Assembly: GCA_904419745.1 (NCBI GenBank)
Contig: CAJFSS010000006.1
Location: forward strand, 1-64,000
Direction of reading: 5' to 3'
Source of the DNA: Candidatus Pseudoruminococcus merdavium
Lineage (GTDB): Bacteria; Bacillota; Clostridia; Oscillospirales; Ruminococcaceae
DNA: 64,000 bases
The translations under genes and the position numbers were made by a program. Numbering within the stretch: position 1 is the stretch's first letter; every line of letters begins with the position of its first letter. The notes under the pieces were generated by a model. That model was not told the origin of the DNA. It did no database searches and saw only the letters and a list, made by a program, of their open reading frames with translations. Positions 7,199 to 17,040 of the stretch are shown here, in pieces.

Positions 7199-8839
7199 TT
7201 AAGAAAGCATATCCAATAACTGCCGAATGTTTTTCTTTCCAAAATGCACCTGCTTCTCATTGATGACAAAACAGGGAACACTCATTACCTGATAGCGGTT
7301 TTTCAGCCCTTCAAAATGATTCAGGTCATAAACATCTACAAAAACATTTGGATTCAAGGAAGCTATTTTTTGGGCTGCTGTAACAAGCTCCGGACACATT
7401 GTACAAGAAAGGGATACCAGAATTTTCAAATGTATTGGAGCTGAGATTTCCAGAATCCTCTTTTCTGTTTCCGGATCGATTGCCTGTCCCGGGCCTGAAG
7501 CATTGTACAGTCCCAGAATAAAGGATGTAAACTCATGGCCTCCTGGGACGCCATGAAATGCAAGTCCAGTTTCTGAACCGTCTTTCAAGCAAACCCGCAC
7601 GCAGGGAGTTTCTGTTTCTGTCGAGGAAGAAACAACTTCCACAGCTAATTTTTCTGTCATGGAAGCCAGCGTGTTCATATACTGCTGCAATTCCTGTGAT
7701 ACAGGACGTTCATCCAGAAAAAGCTTTAAGGTAAGCGGCCGCTCCATTTTGGAGAAAACAGCATGTAACTGTGATTTGATCTCTTCTGAAAAGAGCCCTT
7801 CTTCCCGAGCGGGCGTATCCTCTTCTTTTGCAGCAGAAACAGCATCTTGCCTTGGAAAAACGGGGCGAACCGGATGGAATCCGGTTTTTTCCTGCATATG
7901 AGCGGCATATCGTTCCAACTCTGTCGCGGCAAGCGCGCCGTCTCCAACCGCCGTTACAACCTGACGCAAATTTTTAACACAGACATCTCCGGCGGCATAA
8001 AGCCCATCCACGCTGGTCTTTTGATTGCGGTCTGTAATCACATACCCACGCTCATCCAAATCCACTATGCCGTTTAACAACTTTGTTGCCGGTTCATAGC
8101 CCGCGAATACAAAAACTCCGAAACTCTCCCCCTGTTCCGCCTGAAACTCGGTGATTTCTCCAGTTTGTGTATCCCGATAGACAATCTTGCGCAGTGCAGT
8201 ATCCCCTGATACGGATTCCACCTGCTTATGAGTGAGTACCGTGATTTTTTCATGATTGCGGGCTGCGTCTGCGGTCGCTTTTGCACAGGTGAAGTCCTCT
8301 CCACGGATCAGAATCGTGACATGGCGGGCGTATTTTGTCAGAAAAACACTTTCCTCAGCAGCGGCAAACCCACCTCCAACAACAAAAACATCTTTCCCGG
8401 TAAAAAATTCTCCGTCACAGGTCGCGCAATAGGCAACCCCATGTCCGCGGAACTCCTCTTCCCCGGTAAAACCCACCGTACGCGGATGGGCTCCGGTTGC
8501 ACAGAGAACGCCAAAACAGGACAAGGAACCGCGGCTGGTATGAACTGTTTTTATATCCCCATCCAATTCCAGTTTTTCCACTTCTGCAAGAAGAAATTCC
8601 GCGCCAAAATCCTGAGCCTGTTTTCGCATGATTTCTGTTAATTCAGCCCCGCTGGCAAGTCCTACTCCAGGATAGTTCACAACTTCCGCGGTAATGGTAA
8701 TCTGGCCGCCGAACTGTTCTTTTTCCACAATTAAAACGCGGTAACGCGCCCTTGCCAGGTACAGGGCGGCGGTAAGGCCCGCGGGGCCTCCGCCGATGAT
8801 GACAACGTCATATAAGTTTTGTTCGTTTTGTCTATCCAT
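7199..8839 (-). CDS. AhpF/thioredoxin reductase-like flavoprotein with C-terminal redoxin domains
   Basis: A 546-residue NAD(P)H:disulfide oxidoreductase that should recharge the AhpC peroxiredoxin encoded 3 nt upstream. Residues 1-310 are a thioredoxin-reductase module: FAD motif VVIIGGGPAGLTAALYLARA, redox pair in CATCDGEFF, NAD(P) site VFVVGGGFAAAEE and ending GDVCVKNLRQV. After a linker rich in Glu and Lys (about 325-350), residues 350-546 form a tandem thioredoxin fold with SLSCTMCPELV and the cis-Pro segment VMSVPCFVINE. That part matches the N-terminal domain of E. coli AhpF, so the domain order is swapped relative to AhpF. It shares the ahpC promoter and operator. Confidence 0.9.
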   Translation of the reverse strand: MDRQNEQNLYDVVIIGGGPAGLTAALYLARARYRVLIVEKEQFGGQITITAEVVNYPGVGLASGAELTEIMRKQAQDFGAEFLLAEVEKLELDGDIKTVHTSRGSLSCFGVLCATGAHPRTVGFTGEEEFRGHGVAYCATCDGEFFTGKDVFVVGGGFAAAEESVFLTKYARHVTILIRGEDFTCAKATADAARNHEKITVLTHKQVESVSGDTALRKIVYRDTQTGEITEFQAEQGESFGVFVFAGYEPATKLLNGIVDLDERGYVITDRNQKTSVDGLYAAGDVCVKNLRQVVTAVGDGALAATELERYAAHMQEKTGFHPVRPVFPRQDAVSAAKEEDTPAREEGLFSEEIKSQLHAVFSKMERPLTLKLFLDERPVSQELQQYMNTLASMTEKLAVEVVSSSTETETPCVRVCLKDGSETGLAFHGVPGGHEFTSFILGLYNASGPGQAIDPETEKRILEISAPIHLKILVSLSCTMCPELVTAAQKIASLNPNVFVDVYDLNHFEGLKNRYQVMSVPCFVINEKQVHFGKKNIRQLLDMLS

Positions 8840-8842
8840 ATC

Positions 8843-9406
8843 TTACAGCTGTCCCACAAGATCAAGGCTGGGTTTGAGTGTTTCTGCACCGGGCTGCCAT
8901 TTTGCCGGGCAGACTTCGTCACCATGCTCTGCAACAAACTGGCTGGCCTGGACACGGCGGAACAGCTCGTCCGCATTGCGTCCCACATTGCCGGCAGTTA
9001 CTTCATAGGCGACTATTTTCCCTTCCGGATTGACAATAAAACTTCCTCTTTCTGCAACACCGTCCGATTCAATATAGACTTCAAAATCTTTTGCCAAAGC
9101 ATGAGTCGGATCGGCGAGCATGGGATACTGGATCTTTTTGATACGGTCGGAAGCATCATGCCATGCCTTGTGTACAAAATGAGTGTCACAGGAAACAGAA
9201 TAAATTTCACAACCTGCGGCTTTGAATTCCTCATATTTATTGGCCAAATCCTCAAGTTCCGTTGGGCAGACAAAAGTGAAATCCGCCGGATAGAAGAAAA
9301 ATACACTCCATTTTCCCAAAATATCCTTTTTGGTTACCGTATGAAACGCATCGTTTTGGTATGCCTGGACAGAAAAATCGCTGATTTCTTTGTTGATAAG
9401 TGACAT
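8843..9406 (-). CDS. ahpC: Peroxiredoxin AhpC
   Basis: A 187-residue typical 2-Cys peroxiredoxin that reduces hydrogen peroxide, organic peroxides and peroxynitrite in the cytoplasm. The peroxidatic Cys47 lies in FTFVCPTELEDLA and the resolving Cys166 in GDEVCPAKW. Length and both motifs match AhpC of Gram-positive bacteria. The gene is first in a two-gene unit with the AhpF-like reductase (3 nt gap). A near-consensus promoter (TTGACA-17-TATATT) and a GTTAG-N6-CTAAC operator lie just upstream. The AGGAGG-like ribosome site supports the start. Confidence 0.97.
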   Translation of the reverse strand: MSLINKEISDFSVQAYQNDAFHTVTKKDILGKWSVFFFYPADFTFVCPTELEDLANKYEEFKAAGCEIYSVSCDTHFVHKAWHDASDRIKKIQYPMLADPTHALAKDFEVYIESDGVAERGSFIVNPEGKIVAYEVTAGNVGRNADELFRRVQASQFVAEHGDEVCPAKWQPGAETLKPSLDLVGQL

Positions 9407-9441
9407 TTCTAGTTTCCTCCTTAAATATTATATTCGCAATA

Positions 9442-9498
9442 GTTAGTTAATCCTAACCGTTACAAATATAATATACTAAAATTGTAGGATTATGTCAA
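9442..9498 (-). promoter_or_regulatory. ahpC promoter with GTTAG-N6-CTAAC operator
   Basis: On the minus strand TTGACA (9493-9498) and TATATT (9470-9475) are 17 nt apart. The palindrome GTTAG-N6-CTAAC lies at 9442-9457, beginning about 12 nt past the -10 box, where a bound protein would block transcription. The same element occurs at the eno and gpmA promoters. Confidence 0.75.
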
Positions 9499-9536
9499 GA
9501 GCAACCGATTATTTTCTCGGAAAATATATCCAAAGA

Positions 9537-9568
9537 AAAGGCCAGGAGAGCCTTCTCCCAGCCTTTTT
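9537..9568 (-). terminator. Terminator downstream of eno
   Basis: An imperfect GC-rich hairpin (arms around AAGGC-GGAGAG and CTCCC-GCCTT) with T-rich sequence on both sides, about 30 nt past the enolase stop codon. Confidence 0.65.
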
Positions 9569-9596
9569 TGATAATCATTCCTATTTCTATTTTAAA

Positions 9597-10949
<1,353 letters not shown>

Positions 10950-10959
10950 TCACAATGAG

Positions 10960-11011
10960 GTTAGTTTTATCTAACCACAAGCATTGTAACATTTTTTCTT
11001 ACAAAAAACAA
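10960..11011 (-). promoter_or_regulatory. eno promoter with GTTAG-N6-CTAAC operator
   Basis: Minus-strand TTGTTT (11006-11011) and TACAAT (10983-10988) are spaced 17 nt. The palindrome at 10960-10975 has arms that extend by one base (GGTTAG / CTAACC) and covers the predicted start of transcription. Confidence 0.72.
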
Positions 11012-11027
11012 GCACGGATTAAAGAGC

Positions 11028-11061
11028 GTGCCCATCCGCAGGGGTTCCCGCGGATGGGCAC
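11028..11061 (-). terminator. Terminator downstream of the BceB-like permease gene
   Basis: A perfect 12-bp stem (GTGCCCATCCGC and complement) with a 10-nt loop, 19 nt past the permease stop codon. The T-run on the minus strand is weak (CTCTTT). Confidence 0.7.
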
Positions 11062-11079
11062 ATTTTCTGTCATGGATTT

Positions 11080-13131
11080 TTATTTGGCAGCGTGTTCCTT
11101 TTGGATTCCGCTGACAATTGTATAGTACGAACGGGAGGTAATCCGATAAACAAAGATATAAAAGACTGCAAAAACTAAATAGCAGCAGACGGTCACTAAA
11201 ATCAACAGCGTCGTATTTGTCAGGCTGAACAGCGCAAGCATTTTGCTGAGCATGGGAAACGCAAAAGCAAGATGAACGCCCGCCGCCAGCAAAGGCAGGA
11301 AAAATACGGTCAAAACCTGGGAGTTAATACTTTTTTTGATTTCTTTTCTTGTCATGCCGACCTTTTGCATAATTTCAAAGCGGGACTGGTCTTCATAGCC
11401 CTCTGATATCTGCTTATAGTATATAATCAGAACGGCTGCGAAAATAAAGACAATCCCAAGCAGGATTCCCAGGAAAAACAATCCGCCATACAATCCGTAA
11501 AAACCGGCCCGCTCTTGTGCCACACTTTCACAGGAGATGGAAAAATCACCTTGTGAAAAAATGGGCTGATGGAGACCTTCCTGGATTTCATTGGAAATTA
11601 GTATCTGTGCATCATCCGCACAGTTTAAATCAAATCCATAAAACCAGTGATAAGTGAGGATGGGGTTTTCATAGTTGTCCATTTCCCCTTCCAGAGGTGC
11701 GACAACTTGCTCCACATCTGGGACAAAAAGATACAGCGATGGGACAATTTGCATGGAGTCAATCCCATTATCCGCGAAATCCGGCACAAATTTTTTCACT
11801 GTGATCCGATTTTTACCCATGATCGAAACGCTGTTTTCCCGAAAATCCGACTTTGTCGAGTAGGCCAGCGCCTCCCCTTCTTCCAGTTGTTCTTCCTGGC
11901 CCATCAGCCGATTATAATCGTCCAGCGACACGACGAAAACCTGCCACATATCCTGATAAGCGCTGGTAATCAGCGTACCGCTTGAGGGTTCCGTTTGAAA
12001 CGTGCCGTTGTGAAAGTATCCTGCGAAGGCGGCTACATGGTAATCAAGCGGGTTTTCCGCTGTTTGTCCGTGATCTTCCACTGTTTTGGCGGTAAGTTCT
12101 TTGACAGCCTGTACCTGCTCAGGAACAAATCCCTCCATACTGCTTGCAGTGGAATCCAGGGAAATATTCCTTGGGTATCTGGAACGCAGGCTATCTTCCG
12201 CACCAATATACAGGCAGACCGTTGAGGAAACCATAACCAATACCATTGTGCAGAGAATGCAAATGGAAGCAAGGCCCGCTCCATTGCGTTTCATACGGTA
12301 TATCATGGAGGAAACGGATACAAAGTGGTTTGTCTTATAATAATAGCGCTTATTTTTTTGCAGCAATTTGCAAACGGCAATGGAGCCTGCAATAAACAGC
12401 AGATAAGTTGCCGTAATAACCATGATCACGGCGACAAAGAACCAGACCATTGTGCTGATGGGATCTTCAATGGTAACCGCGAGATAATAAGCAGCCGACA
12501 AAATCAAAAAACCCATCAGCGCCAGTATCCAGTTTGCCTTTGGCTTCTTTTCTCCTGCATTTTCGCTGTGCAACAGCTCAATTGGGTTTGACAGATGAAT
12601 CTGCCGAAGATTATTGAGCAAAATCAGGGTAAAAATGACCGCAAACAGTGCCAAAACCTGTACAATTGCCTTTGGTTCCAGGGACAAAGTGAAGGTTACC
12701 TGAGAACCCAAAATGTTGACCATACCAAGTTCTGCAATTTTGGAAAACACAATTCCGAACAGCAGTCCGGACGCCAGAGAAATTCCGGCAATCATTACGG
12801 TTTCCCAGAAAAGGACGCCGGCCAGGTTCCATTTTCCCATGCCAAGAATATTGTATAACCCGATTTCCTTTTTTCTTCTTCGAATCAGGAATGAATTGGT
12901 ATAAAAAAGAAAAATCAAGGCAAAAAAGCCAATAACGCCGCATCCGAGATCGAGCATTGCCTGCATGGTATCCCCGCCCGGCATGGATTGGAGCACATCG
13001 CTTGTGCTCAAAAAGGACATGATATAAAACATAATTACCATGCCGATACAGGTTAAGATATAGGGGGTATACAACCGTTTATTTTTCCGGATTCCAGTCC
13101 ATGCAAGTTTTGGGTAGAAACTCTGTTTCAT
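11080..13131 (-). CDS. BceB-type ABC transporter permease (FtsX fold)
   Basis: A 683-residue permease of the peptide-antibiotic sensing and resistance class. It has about ten membrane helices: one near residue 20, three between 55 and 175, two near 205-260, one near 285, then a large extracellular domain (about 310-525) and three C-terminal helices. The big outer domain between helices 7 and 8 is the mark of BceB-like permeases and is where antimicrobial peptides such as bacitracin are sensed. Its ATG overlaps the ATPase stop codon by 4 nt. The neighbouring histidine kinase has a short sensor and would depend on this transporter for input. The actual peptide is unknown. Confidence 0.88.
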   Translation of the reverse strand: MKQSFYPKLAWTGIRKNKRLYTPYILTCIGMVIMFYIMSFLSTSDVLQSMPGGDTMQAMLDLGCGVIGFFALIFLFYTNSFLIRRRKKEIGLYNILGMGKWNLAGVLFWETVMIAGISLASGLLFGIVFSKIAELGMVNILGSQVTFTLSLEPKAIVQVLALFAVIFTLILLNNLRQIHLSNPIELLHSENAGEKKPKANWILALMGFLILSAAYYLAVTIEDPISTMVWFFVAVIMVITATYLLFIAGSIAVCKLLQKNKRYYYKTNHFVSVSSMIYRMKRNGAGLASICILCTMVLVMVSSTVCLYIGAEDSLRSRYPRNISLDSTASSMEGFVPEQVQAVKELTAKTVEDHGQTAENPLDYHVAAFAGYFHNGTFQTEPSSGTLITSAYQDMWQVFVVSLDDYNRLMGQEEQLEEGEALAYSTKSDFRENSVSIMGKNRITVKKFVPDFADNGIDSMQIVPSLYLFVPDVEQVVAPLEGEMDNYENPILTYHWFYGFDLNCADDAQILISNEIQEGLHQPIFSQGDFSISCESVAQERAGFYGLYGGLFFLGILLGIVFIFAAVLIIYYKQISEGYEDQSRFEIMQKVGMTRKEIKKSINSQVLTVFFLPLLAAGVHLAFAFPMLSKMLALFSLTNTTLLILVTVCCYLVFAVFYIFVYRITSRSYYTIVSGIQKEHAAK

Positions 13132-13892
13132 CTTCTGTCACCACCTGTCGCAAGCATGGTAAGGGTGTCGGAAATTTTCTGGTACAGTTCATTTTCCGTG
13201 CTGTTCCCGCGGTAAATCTGATGGAATACTTCCCCATCTTTGATAAAGAGTACCCTGCTGGAGTGGCTTGCCGCTTTTACCGAATGCGTTACCATGAGAA
13301 TTGTCTGTCCTCTTCTATTGATTTCATTGAACAACTGCAAAAGTTCATCCGTCGCTTTGGAATCCAACGCTCCTGTCGGCTCATCCGCCAGAACAAGTCT
13401 TGGGTTGGTAATCAATGCACGTGCGACAGCAGCGCGCTGTTTTTGTCCGCCTGAAACCTCGTAAGGGTATTTCTTCAAAATTTCGGAAATCCCAAGTTGA
13501 TTTGCAATTGGTACCAGTCTCTGTCTCATTTCCGTGTAGTGTTTTCCAGCCAATACCAGAGGAAGAAAGATATTGTCTTCCAACGAAAAAGTATCCAGCA
13601 GGTTAAAGTCCTGAAAAACAAAGCCCAGATTGTCCCGACGGAAGGAAGCGATACTGGATTCTTTGATTTTGGAGAGATCCCTGCCATCCAGCCGTACCGT
13701 CCCTCCGGTGGGTTTATCCAACGCCGCCAGAATATTGAGCAGCGTGGTTTTTCCTGAACCGGATTCTCCCATGATGGAAACATATTCCCCTTCCTCCACG
13801 CTGAAAGAAACGTTTTTCAAAGCCTCTACTTTATTCCCGCCAAACCGGGTGGTATAGGTTTTCTTTAAACCATTCACTTCCAAGATACTCAT
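13128..13892 (-). CDS. BceA-type ABC transporter ATPase
   Basis: A 254-residue ABC ATPase of the MacB/LolD/BceA class. Walker A is GESGSGKTTLLN, the signature is YEVSGGQKQRAAVARAL, Walker B is LVLADEPTGALDS, and the switch His is in ILMVTHSVKAA. It should pair with the FtsX-fold permease that follows, with a 4-nt overlap. The 113-nt gap before it contains the kinase terminator and a probable promoter, so the transporter genes can be expressed separately from the regulatory genes, as in bce/psd/yxd modules. Confidence 0.92.
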   Translation of the reverse strand: MSILEVNGLKKTYTTRFGGNKVEALKNVSFSVEEGEYVSIMGESGSGKTTLLNILAALDKPTGGTVRLDGRDLSKIKESSIASFRRDNLGFVFQDFNLLDTFSLEDNIFLPLVLAGKHYTEMRQRLVPIANQLGISEILKKYPYEVSGGQKQRAAVARALITNPRLVLADEPTGALDSKATDELLQLFNEINRRGQTILMVTHSVKAASHSSRVLFIKDGEVFHQIYRGNSTENELYQKISDTLTMLATGGDRR

Positions 13893-13933
13893 CAGAAATT
13901 CCTCCTGTTCTTTGATGTATCCATTGTAGCAAA

Positions 13934-13976
13934 AAGGGGAAATGCGCTTCCATCGAATCGGCTTACATTTCCCCTT
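13934..13976 (-). terminator. Terminator between the histidine kinase and bceA-like genes
   Basis: An 11-bp stem (AAGGGGAAATG and complement) with a 21-nt loop, followed on the minus strand by TTTTT. A TACAAT box (13923-13928) lies directly after it and could be the -10 of the transporter promoter; no good -35 is seen at 17 nt, as expected for an activator-dependent promoter. Confidence 0.65.
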
Positions 13977-13982
13977 CTCTTT

Positions 13983-13998
13983 CTTACAGTTTTGTAAG
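13983..13998. promoter_or_regulatory. Candidate response-regulator site upstream of the bceAB-like genes
   Basis: A perfect inverted repeat CTTACA-N4-TGTAAG lies about 55 nt upstream of the TACAAT box at 13923. Its place and form suit a binding site for the BceR-like regulator encoded next door. It is a single site read by eye. Confidence 0.45.
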
Positions 13999-14004
13999 TA
14001 TGTC

Positions 14005-14994
14005 TTATTCGGCCTTCAGTGCCTTTTGCTCTAAATGGATACGAATCACCGTCCCGCTTTCCAGGGAGGAATTTGCGGTAATTCTGTGCCCAAGGTTTTC
14101 ACAGATCCTTCTGCAAAGATACAGCCCAATCCCGCTTGCCTTTTTATCTTTTCTCCCATTGTATCCAGTATAGCCCTTTTCAAAAATACGGGGCAGATCC
14201 TCCGGTGCAATTCCAATGCCGGTATCCCGGATACACAGGGTTTTGGGAGCTTCCATGTTTATGGTGATTGTTCCAGAGGGAGTATATTTGAGCGCATTGG
14301 ACAGCACCTGTTCTATGACAAAGGAAAGCCATTTTTCGTCGGTAATCACCCTTGCCTGCGTCTGCTGGAAATCAAGCCTGATTTTTTTACGGATAAACTG
14401 TCCTGCAAATTTTTTAACCGCCTGTTTGATAATATCGTCAAAAGAATACTCCTGAATCAAATAATCGGTTGAAGAGGAATTTAAGCGGAGGTAACACAGC
14501 ACCATTTCCACATACTGCTCTATCCGAAACAGGTCTTCCGACAACGTACGGGCAAGCGGGGAATCTTCGCTTTGTAAATTAAGCTTCATGGAAGCGATTG
14601 GGGTCTTTATCTGATGCGCCCAGATGGTATAGTAATCCACCATATCCGAAATTTGAAAATTTGTCCGGTTTTCCAACTGGCGCTGTTCTTCCCGGAGCAG
14701 CCCAATAATTTTCTGGTAATCTTCATCATCCTGCGATTTAATCTCCGGAAAGCAATCCATTAAAGCAGAGGAAACTCTTTGCAGTTCCTGTAATTGATGA
14801 TGTTTCCTATGGGCTTGGAACATATCGGCGATGAGCAGCAAAATCCCCAGTAAAATACAAATCCCCACGGGATAAATTACAGCGGCAACCGGAAGGTGGT
14901 ACAGGGCAAAAACAGTCAAAAAAATAAAACTGAACAAAAGAAAAGTGAAAATCCCTTTTCGATGACCTTTAAGATAAAACAGGAAAAACTTCAT
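14005..14994 (-). CDS. BceS-type intramembrane-sensing histidine kinase
   Basis: A 329-residue sensor kinase. Two membrane helices near residues 15-35 and 38-58 are joined by only a few residues, so there is no extracellular sensor domain; this is the intramembrane-sensing design of BceS-like kinases, which get their signal from the partner ABC transporter. The H box is IWAHQIKTPIASM, followed by an N box (VLSNALKYTPSG), G1 (IRDTGIGIAPEDLP) and G2 (KASGIGLYLCRRI). The gene lies 17 nt after the response regulator and is followed by a terminator, then the transporter genes. Confidence 0.92.
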   Translation of the reverse strand: MKFFLFYLKGHRKGIFTFLLFSFIFLTVFALYHLPVAAVIYPVGICILLGILLLIADMFQAHRKHHQLQELQRVSSALMDCFPEIKSQDDEDYQKIIGLLREEQRQLENRTNFQISDMVDYYTIWAHQIKTPIASMKLNLQSEDSPLARTLSEDLFRIEQYVEMVLCYLRLNSSSTDYLIQEYSFDDIIKQAVKKFAGQFIRKKIRLDFQQTQARVITDEKWLSFVIEQVLSNALKYTPSGTITINMEAPKTLCIRDTGIGIAPEDLPRIFEKGYTGYNGRKDKKASGIGLYLCRRICENLGHRITANSSLESGTVIRIHLEQKALKAE

Positions 14995-15011
14995 GGAACG
15001 GTTCCTTTCTT

Positions 15012-15689
15012 CTATGACTGGGCCAAAAGGTAACCAACACCGAATTTTGTGGCGATAAACCCTTTCAAACCCGCGGCATCCAGTTTTTTTCGCAAACGGT
15101 TAATATTCACAGTCAAAGTGTTTTCATCCACAAAACTGTCCGTCTCCCAAAGCCTTTCCATCAGCTTTTCCCTGCTGACAACATTACCCTTGTTTTCCAT
15201 AAGGGCCAGCAAAATACGGTACTCATTTTTCGTAAGGGAGATCTGTTCCCCCTGATACGTCAAAGTATTATCCCCCGTATTCAAAAATGCTCCACGGTAT
15301 TCCAGCACCGGAACAGAAGCCGCAAAATCATAGGTTCTGCGCAGAAGCGCCTGAATTTTGGCAATCAAAACGCTTTGATCAAACGGTTTGGAAATAAAAT
15401 CGTCCGCCCCCATATTCATTGCCATGACAATATTCATATTATCCGACGCTGAGGAAATAAAAATAATTGGCACTTTGGAAATTTTCCGAATTTCACCGCA
15501 CCAATAGTATCCATTATAAAACGGGAGGGAAATATCCAGTAACACCAGATGCGGCTGGTATTGCGAAAACTCAGACAGTACTTCCCGGAAATTCTGAACG
15601 CATTTTGCCTCCAGTTCCCACATTTGGGCCTGGCGGTGGATAGCTTCTGCAATTCCATGATCATCTTCAACAATCAATATCCGATACAT
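15012..15689 (-). CDS. BceR-type OmpR-family response regulator
   Basis: A 225-residue regulator. The receiver domain has the acidic pocket VEDD (residues 7-10), the phosphoacceptor Asp52 in VLLDISLPFYNGYYWC and Lys100 in FISKPFD. The C-terminal winged helix runs from about residue 130 and ends with INRLRKKLDAAG and a VGYLL motif. The frame is open for another 58 codons upstream, but I chose the ATG at 15689: the product then begins MYRILIVEDD as in the family, and a GGAAAGGAATTGGGAAT ribosome region precedes it. It forms an operon with the kinase and should activate the bceAB-like genes. Confidence 0.93.
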   Translation of the reverse strand: MYRILIVEDDHGIAEAIHRQAQMWELEAKCVQNFREVLSEFSQYQPHLVLLDISLPFYNGYYWCGEIRKISKVPIIFISSASDNMNIVMAMNMGADDFISKPFDQSVLIAKIQALLRRTYDFAASVPVLEYRGAFLNTGDNTLTYQGEQISLTKNEYRILLALMENKGNVVSREKLMERLWETDSFVDENTLTVNINRLRKKLDAAGLKGFIATKFGVGYLLAQS

Positions 15690-15854
15690 ATTCCCAATTC
15701 CTTTCCAGACATGGTTCGATGAAAGGGCAAAATTTTTTCGCTTTGTTTTCAAGTCGGCTCCAATAAACCTTGCCATGTTGCTGAACAGCCCTGCCAAATT
15801 ATGGGCAGGACGGAACCCCATTGTATTTGTCAGTCTACAAAAGTTCCACTGTTT

Positions 15855-15883
15855 ATTATTCACCTTCCGAAATCCATCGTCAA
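15855..15883 (-). promoter_or_regulatory. Sigma-A promoter of the response regulator-kinase operon
   Basis: Minus-strand TTGACG (15878-15883) and AATAAT (15855-15860) are spaced 17 nt. This leaves a leader of about 160 nt before the start codon at 15689. Confidence 0.6.
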
Positions 15884-16002
15884 CTAAATAAAGGAAAAAT
15901 TAAGGATATTAAGGTATTCTTTGTGATGATCTGCAAGGATAACGGAGGTTATCCATCCTTTTGCAATGTATTTGGAAAAATGATTCAATAACAAAAATCC
16001 AG

Positions 16003-16914
16003 CTACAATCCAGCCTTTTCCATATTCAAAAAATCCGAAACAGCTTTTAAAAAATTCAAAACCTTTTTGGAAGGATGTAAAGGATACAGTAATCCAAAGG
16101 GGATGGCGTAGTCCCAGTCGACAGGGATTGTAACCAGGGACGGATGAATATCCTTCCAGCATTCCAAATTCAAAAGCACATTTCCAGTTTGTTCACAGCG
16201 ATTAAAAACCTGGATATCATAAAAATGCCCCGCGTCCTCAATATGAATTTGAGAATGATGCAGTTCCAAATCTTTTCTCAAAGAGTCATTGAGCGGAGAG
16301 TCCCCCTGCGTTACCATCATCAGTATTTCCCCATACAAATCGGATATTTTCAGCTTTTTTCTGCGGGAGAGCCGATGTCCCATTGGGACGGCCACACATT
16401 TTTTATAGGTTCCAAGCTGATAAAAATTACACCGGTCAAGCCATTGGGCGGAATCACAGACGCCTACAATAAAATCAAATTCCTGTCCTATTTTTTCAAT
16501 GACAGACAAAATGCCGTTGTGATCATCCTCAAAAGGAATAATTTTTATCTTATACTGCGGGAATCTCTCATTGAGGCGATACCAAATATCCATAAAGACT
16601 TTACAGGGATTGAGCATTGAGGTGCCTACCTGAATAATCTCATTGTGTCTTCCCTCAATGTCTTTTGCCTTTTCCACTGCCTTTTGCGCATAAGCAATCA
16701 GGCATTTTGCATCTTTATAAATGGACTGCCCACATTCTGTCAGCATAATCCCCTGATTTGTCCGGAGAAAAAGTTTTAAATTGAGCTGTTTTTCCAGCAG
16801 GTTTATTTGTTTCATCACAGCAGTGGGCGTCAAAAACAGCTGTTGTGCCGCCTTGGTCATACTGCCGCAGTCAGCCACACAGAGAAAGGTGGGAAGCAAG
16901 TGATTATAGAGCAT
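16003..16914 (-). CDS. LysR-family transcriptional regulator
   Basis: A 303-residue LysR-type regulator. The N-terminal helix-turn-helix is CGSMTKAAQQLFLTPTAVMKQ, followed by the linker helix and a periplasmic-binding-like effector domain with a VGTSML first strand. The frame extends 37 codons upstream, but the ATG at 16914 has an AGAGGAA ribosome site and gives the normal MLYNHLLPTFLCVADCG start. It is divergent from the flavodoxin-cupin-decarboxylase genes and probably controls them. Its promoter contains an inverted repeat suited to autorepression. The effector is not predictable. Confidence 0.92.
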   Translation of the reverse strand: MLYNHLLPTFLCVADCGSMTKAAQQLFLTPTAVMKQINLLEKQLNLKLFLRTNQGIMLTECGQSIYKDAKCLIAYAQKAVEKAKDIEGRHNEIIQVGTSMLNPCKVFMDIWYRLNERFPQYKIKIIPFEDDHNGILSVIEKIGQEFDFIVGVCDSAQWLDRCNFYQLGTYKKCVAVPMGHRLSRRKKLKISDLYGEILMMVTQGDSPLNDSLRKDLELHHSQIHIEDAGHFYDIQVFNRCEQTGNVLLNLECWKDIHPSLVTIPVDWDYAIPFGLLYPLHPSKKVLNFLKAVSDFLNMEKAGL

Positions 16915-16931
16915 GAAAATTCCTCTTTTGC

Positions 16932-16998
16932 ATTTACTATTGGTAAATACTATTTTAATCAGTTGGAAATTCCCTGTCAAACATTCCTCCGGTATACT
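16932..16998. promoter_or_regulatory. Divergent lysR / flavodoxin promoter region
   Basis: For lysR on the minus strand TTGACA (16975-16980) and TAAAAT (16952-16957) are spaced 17 nt. The inverted repeat ATTTAC-N5-GTAAAT (16932-16948) fits a LysR T-N11-A box and lies just downstream of that -10. For the flavodoxin gene on the plus strand there is a TATACT -10 (16993-16998) but no good -35, which suits activation by the LysR protein. Confidence 0.6.
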
Positions 16999-17040
16999 GA
17001 ATGATAGATGGAAACAACTTTTCAAGGAGGAAAATTTGTC

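Noticed and set aside
9442-9457. PerR box at ahpC
   Set aside because: The PerR box is a 7-1-7 palindrome of the TTATAAT type. Here the symmetric site has an even centre and TTAG/CTAA ends, and the same site occurs at eno and gpmA.
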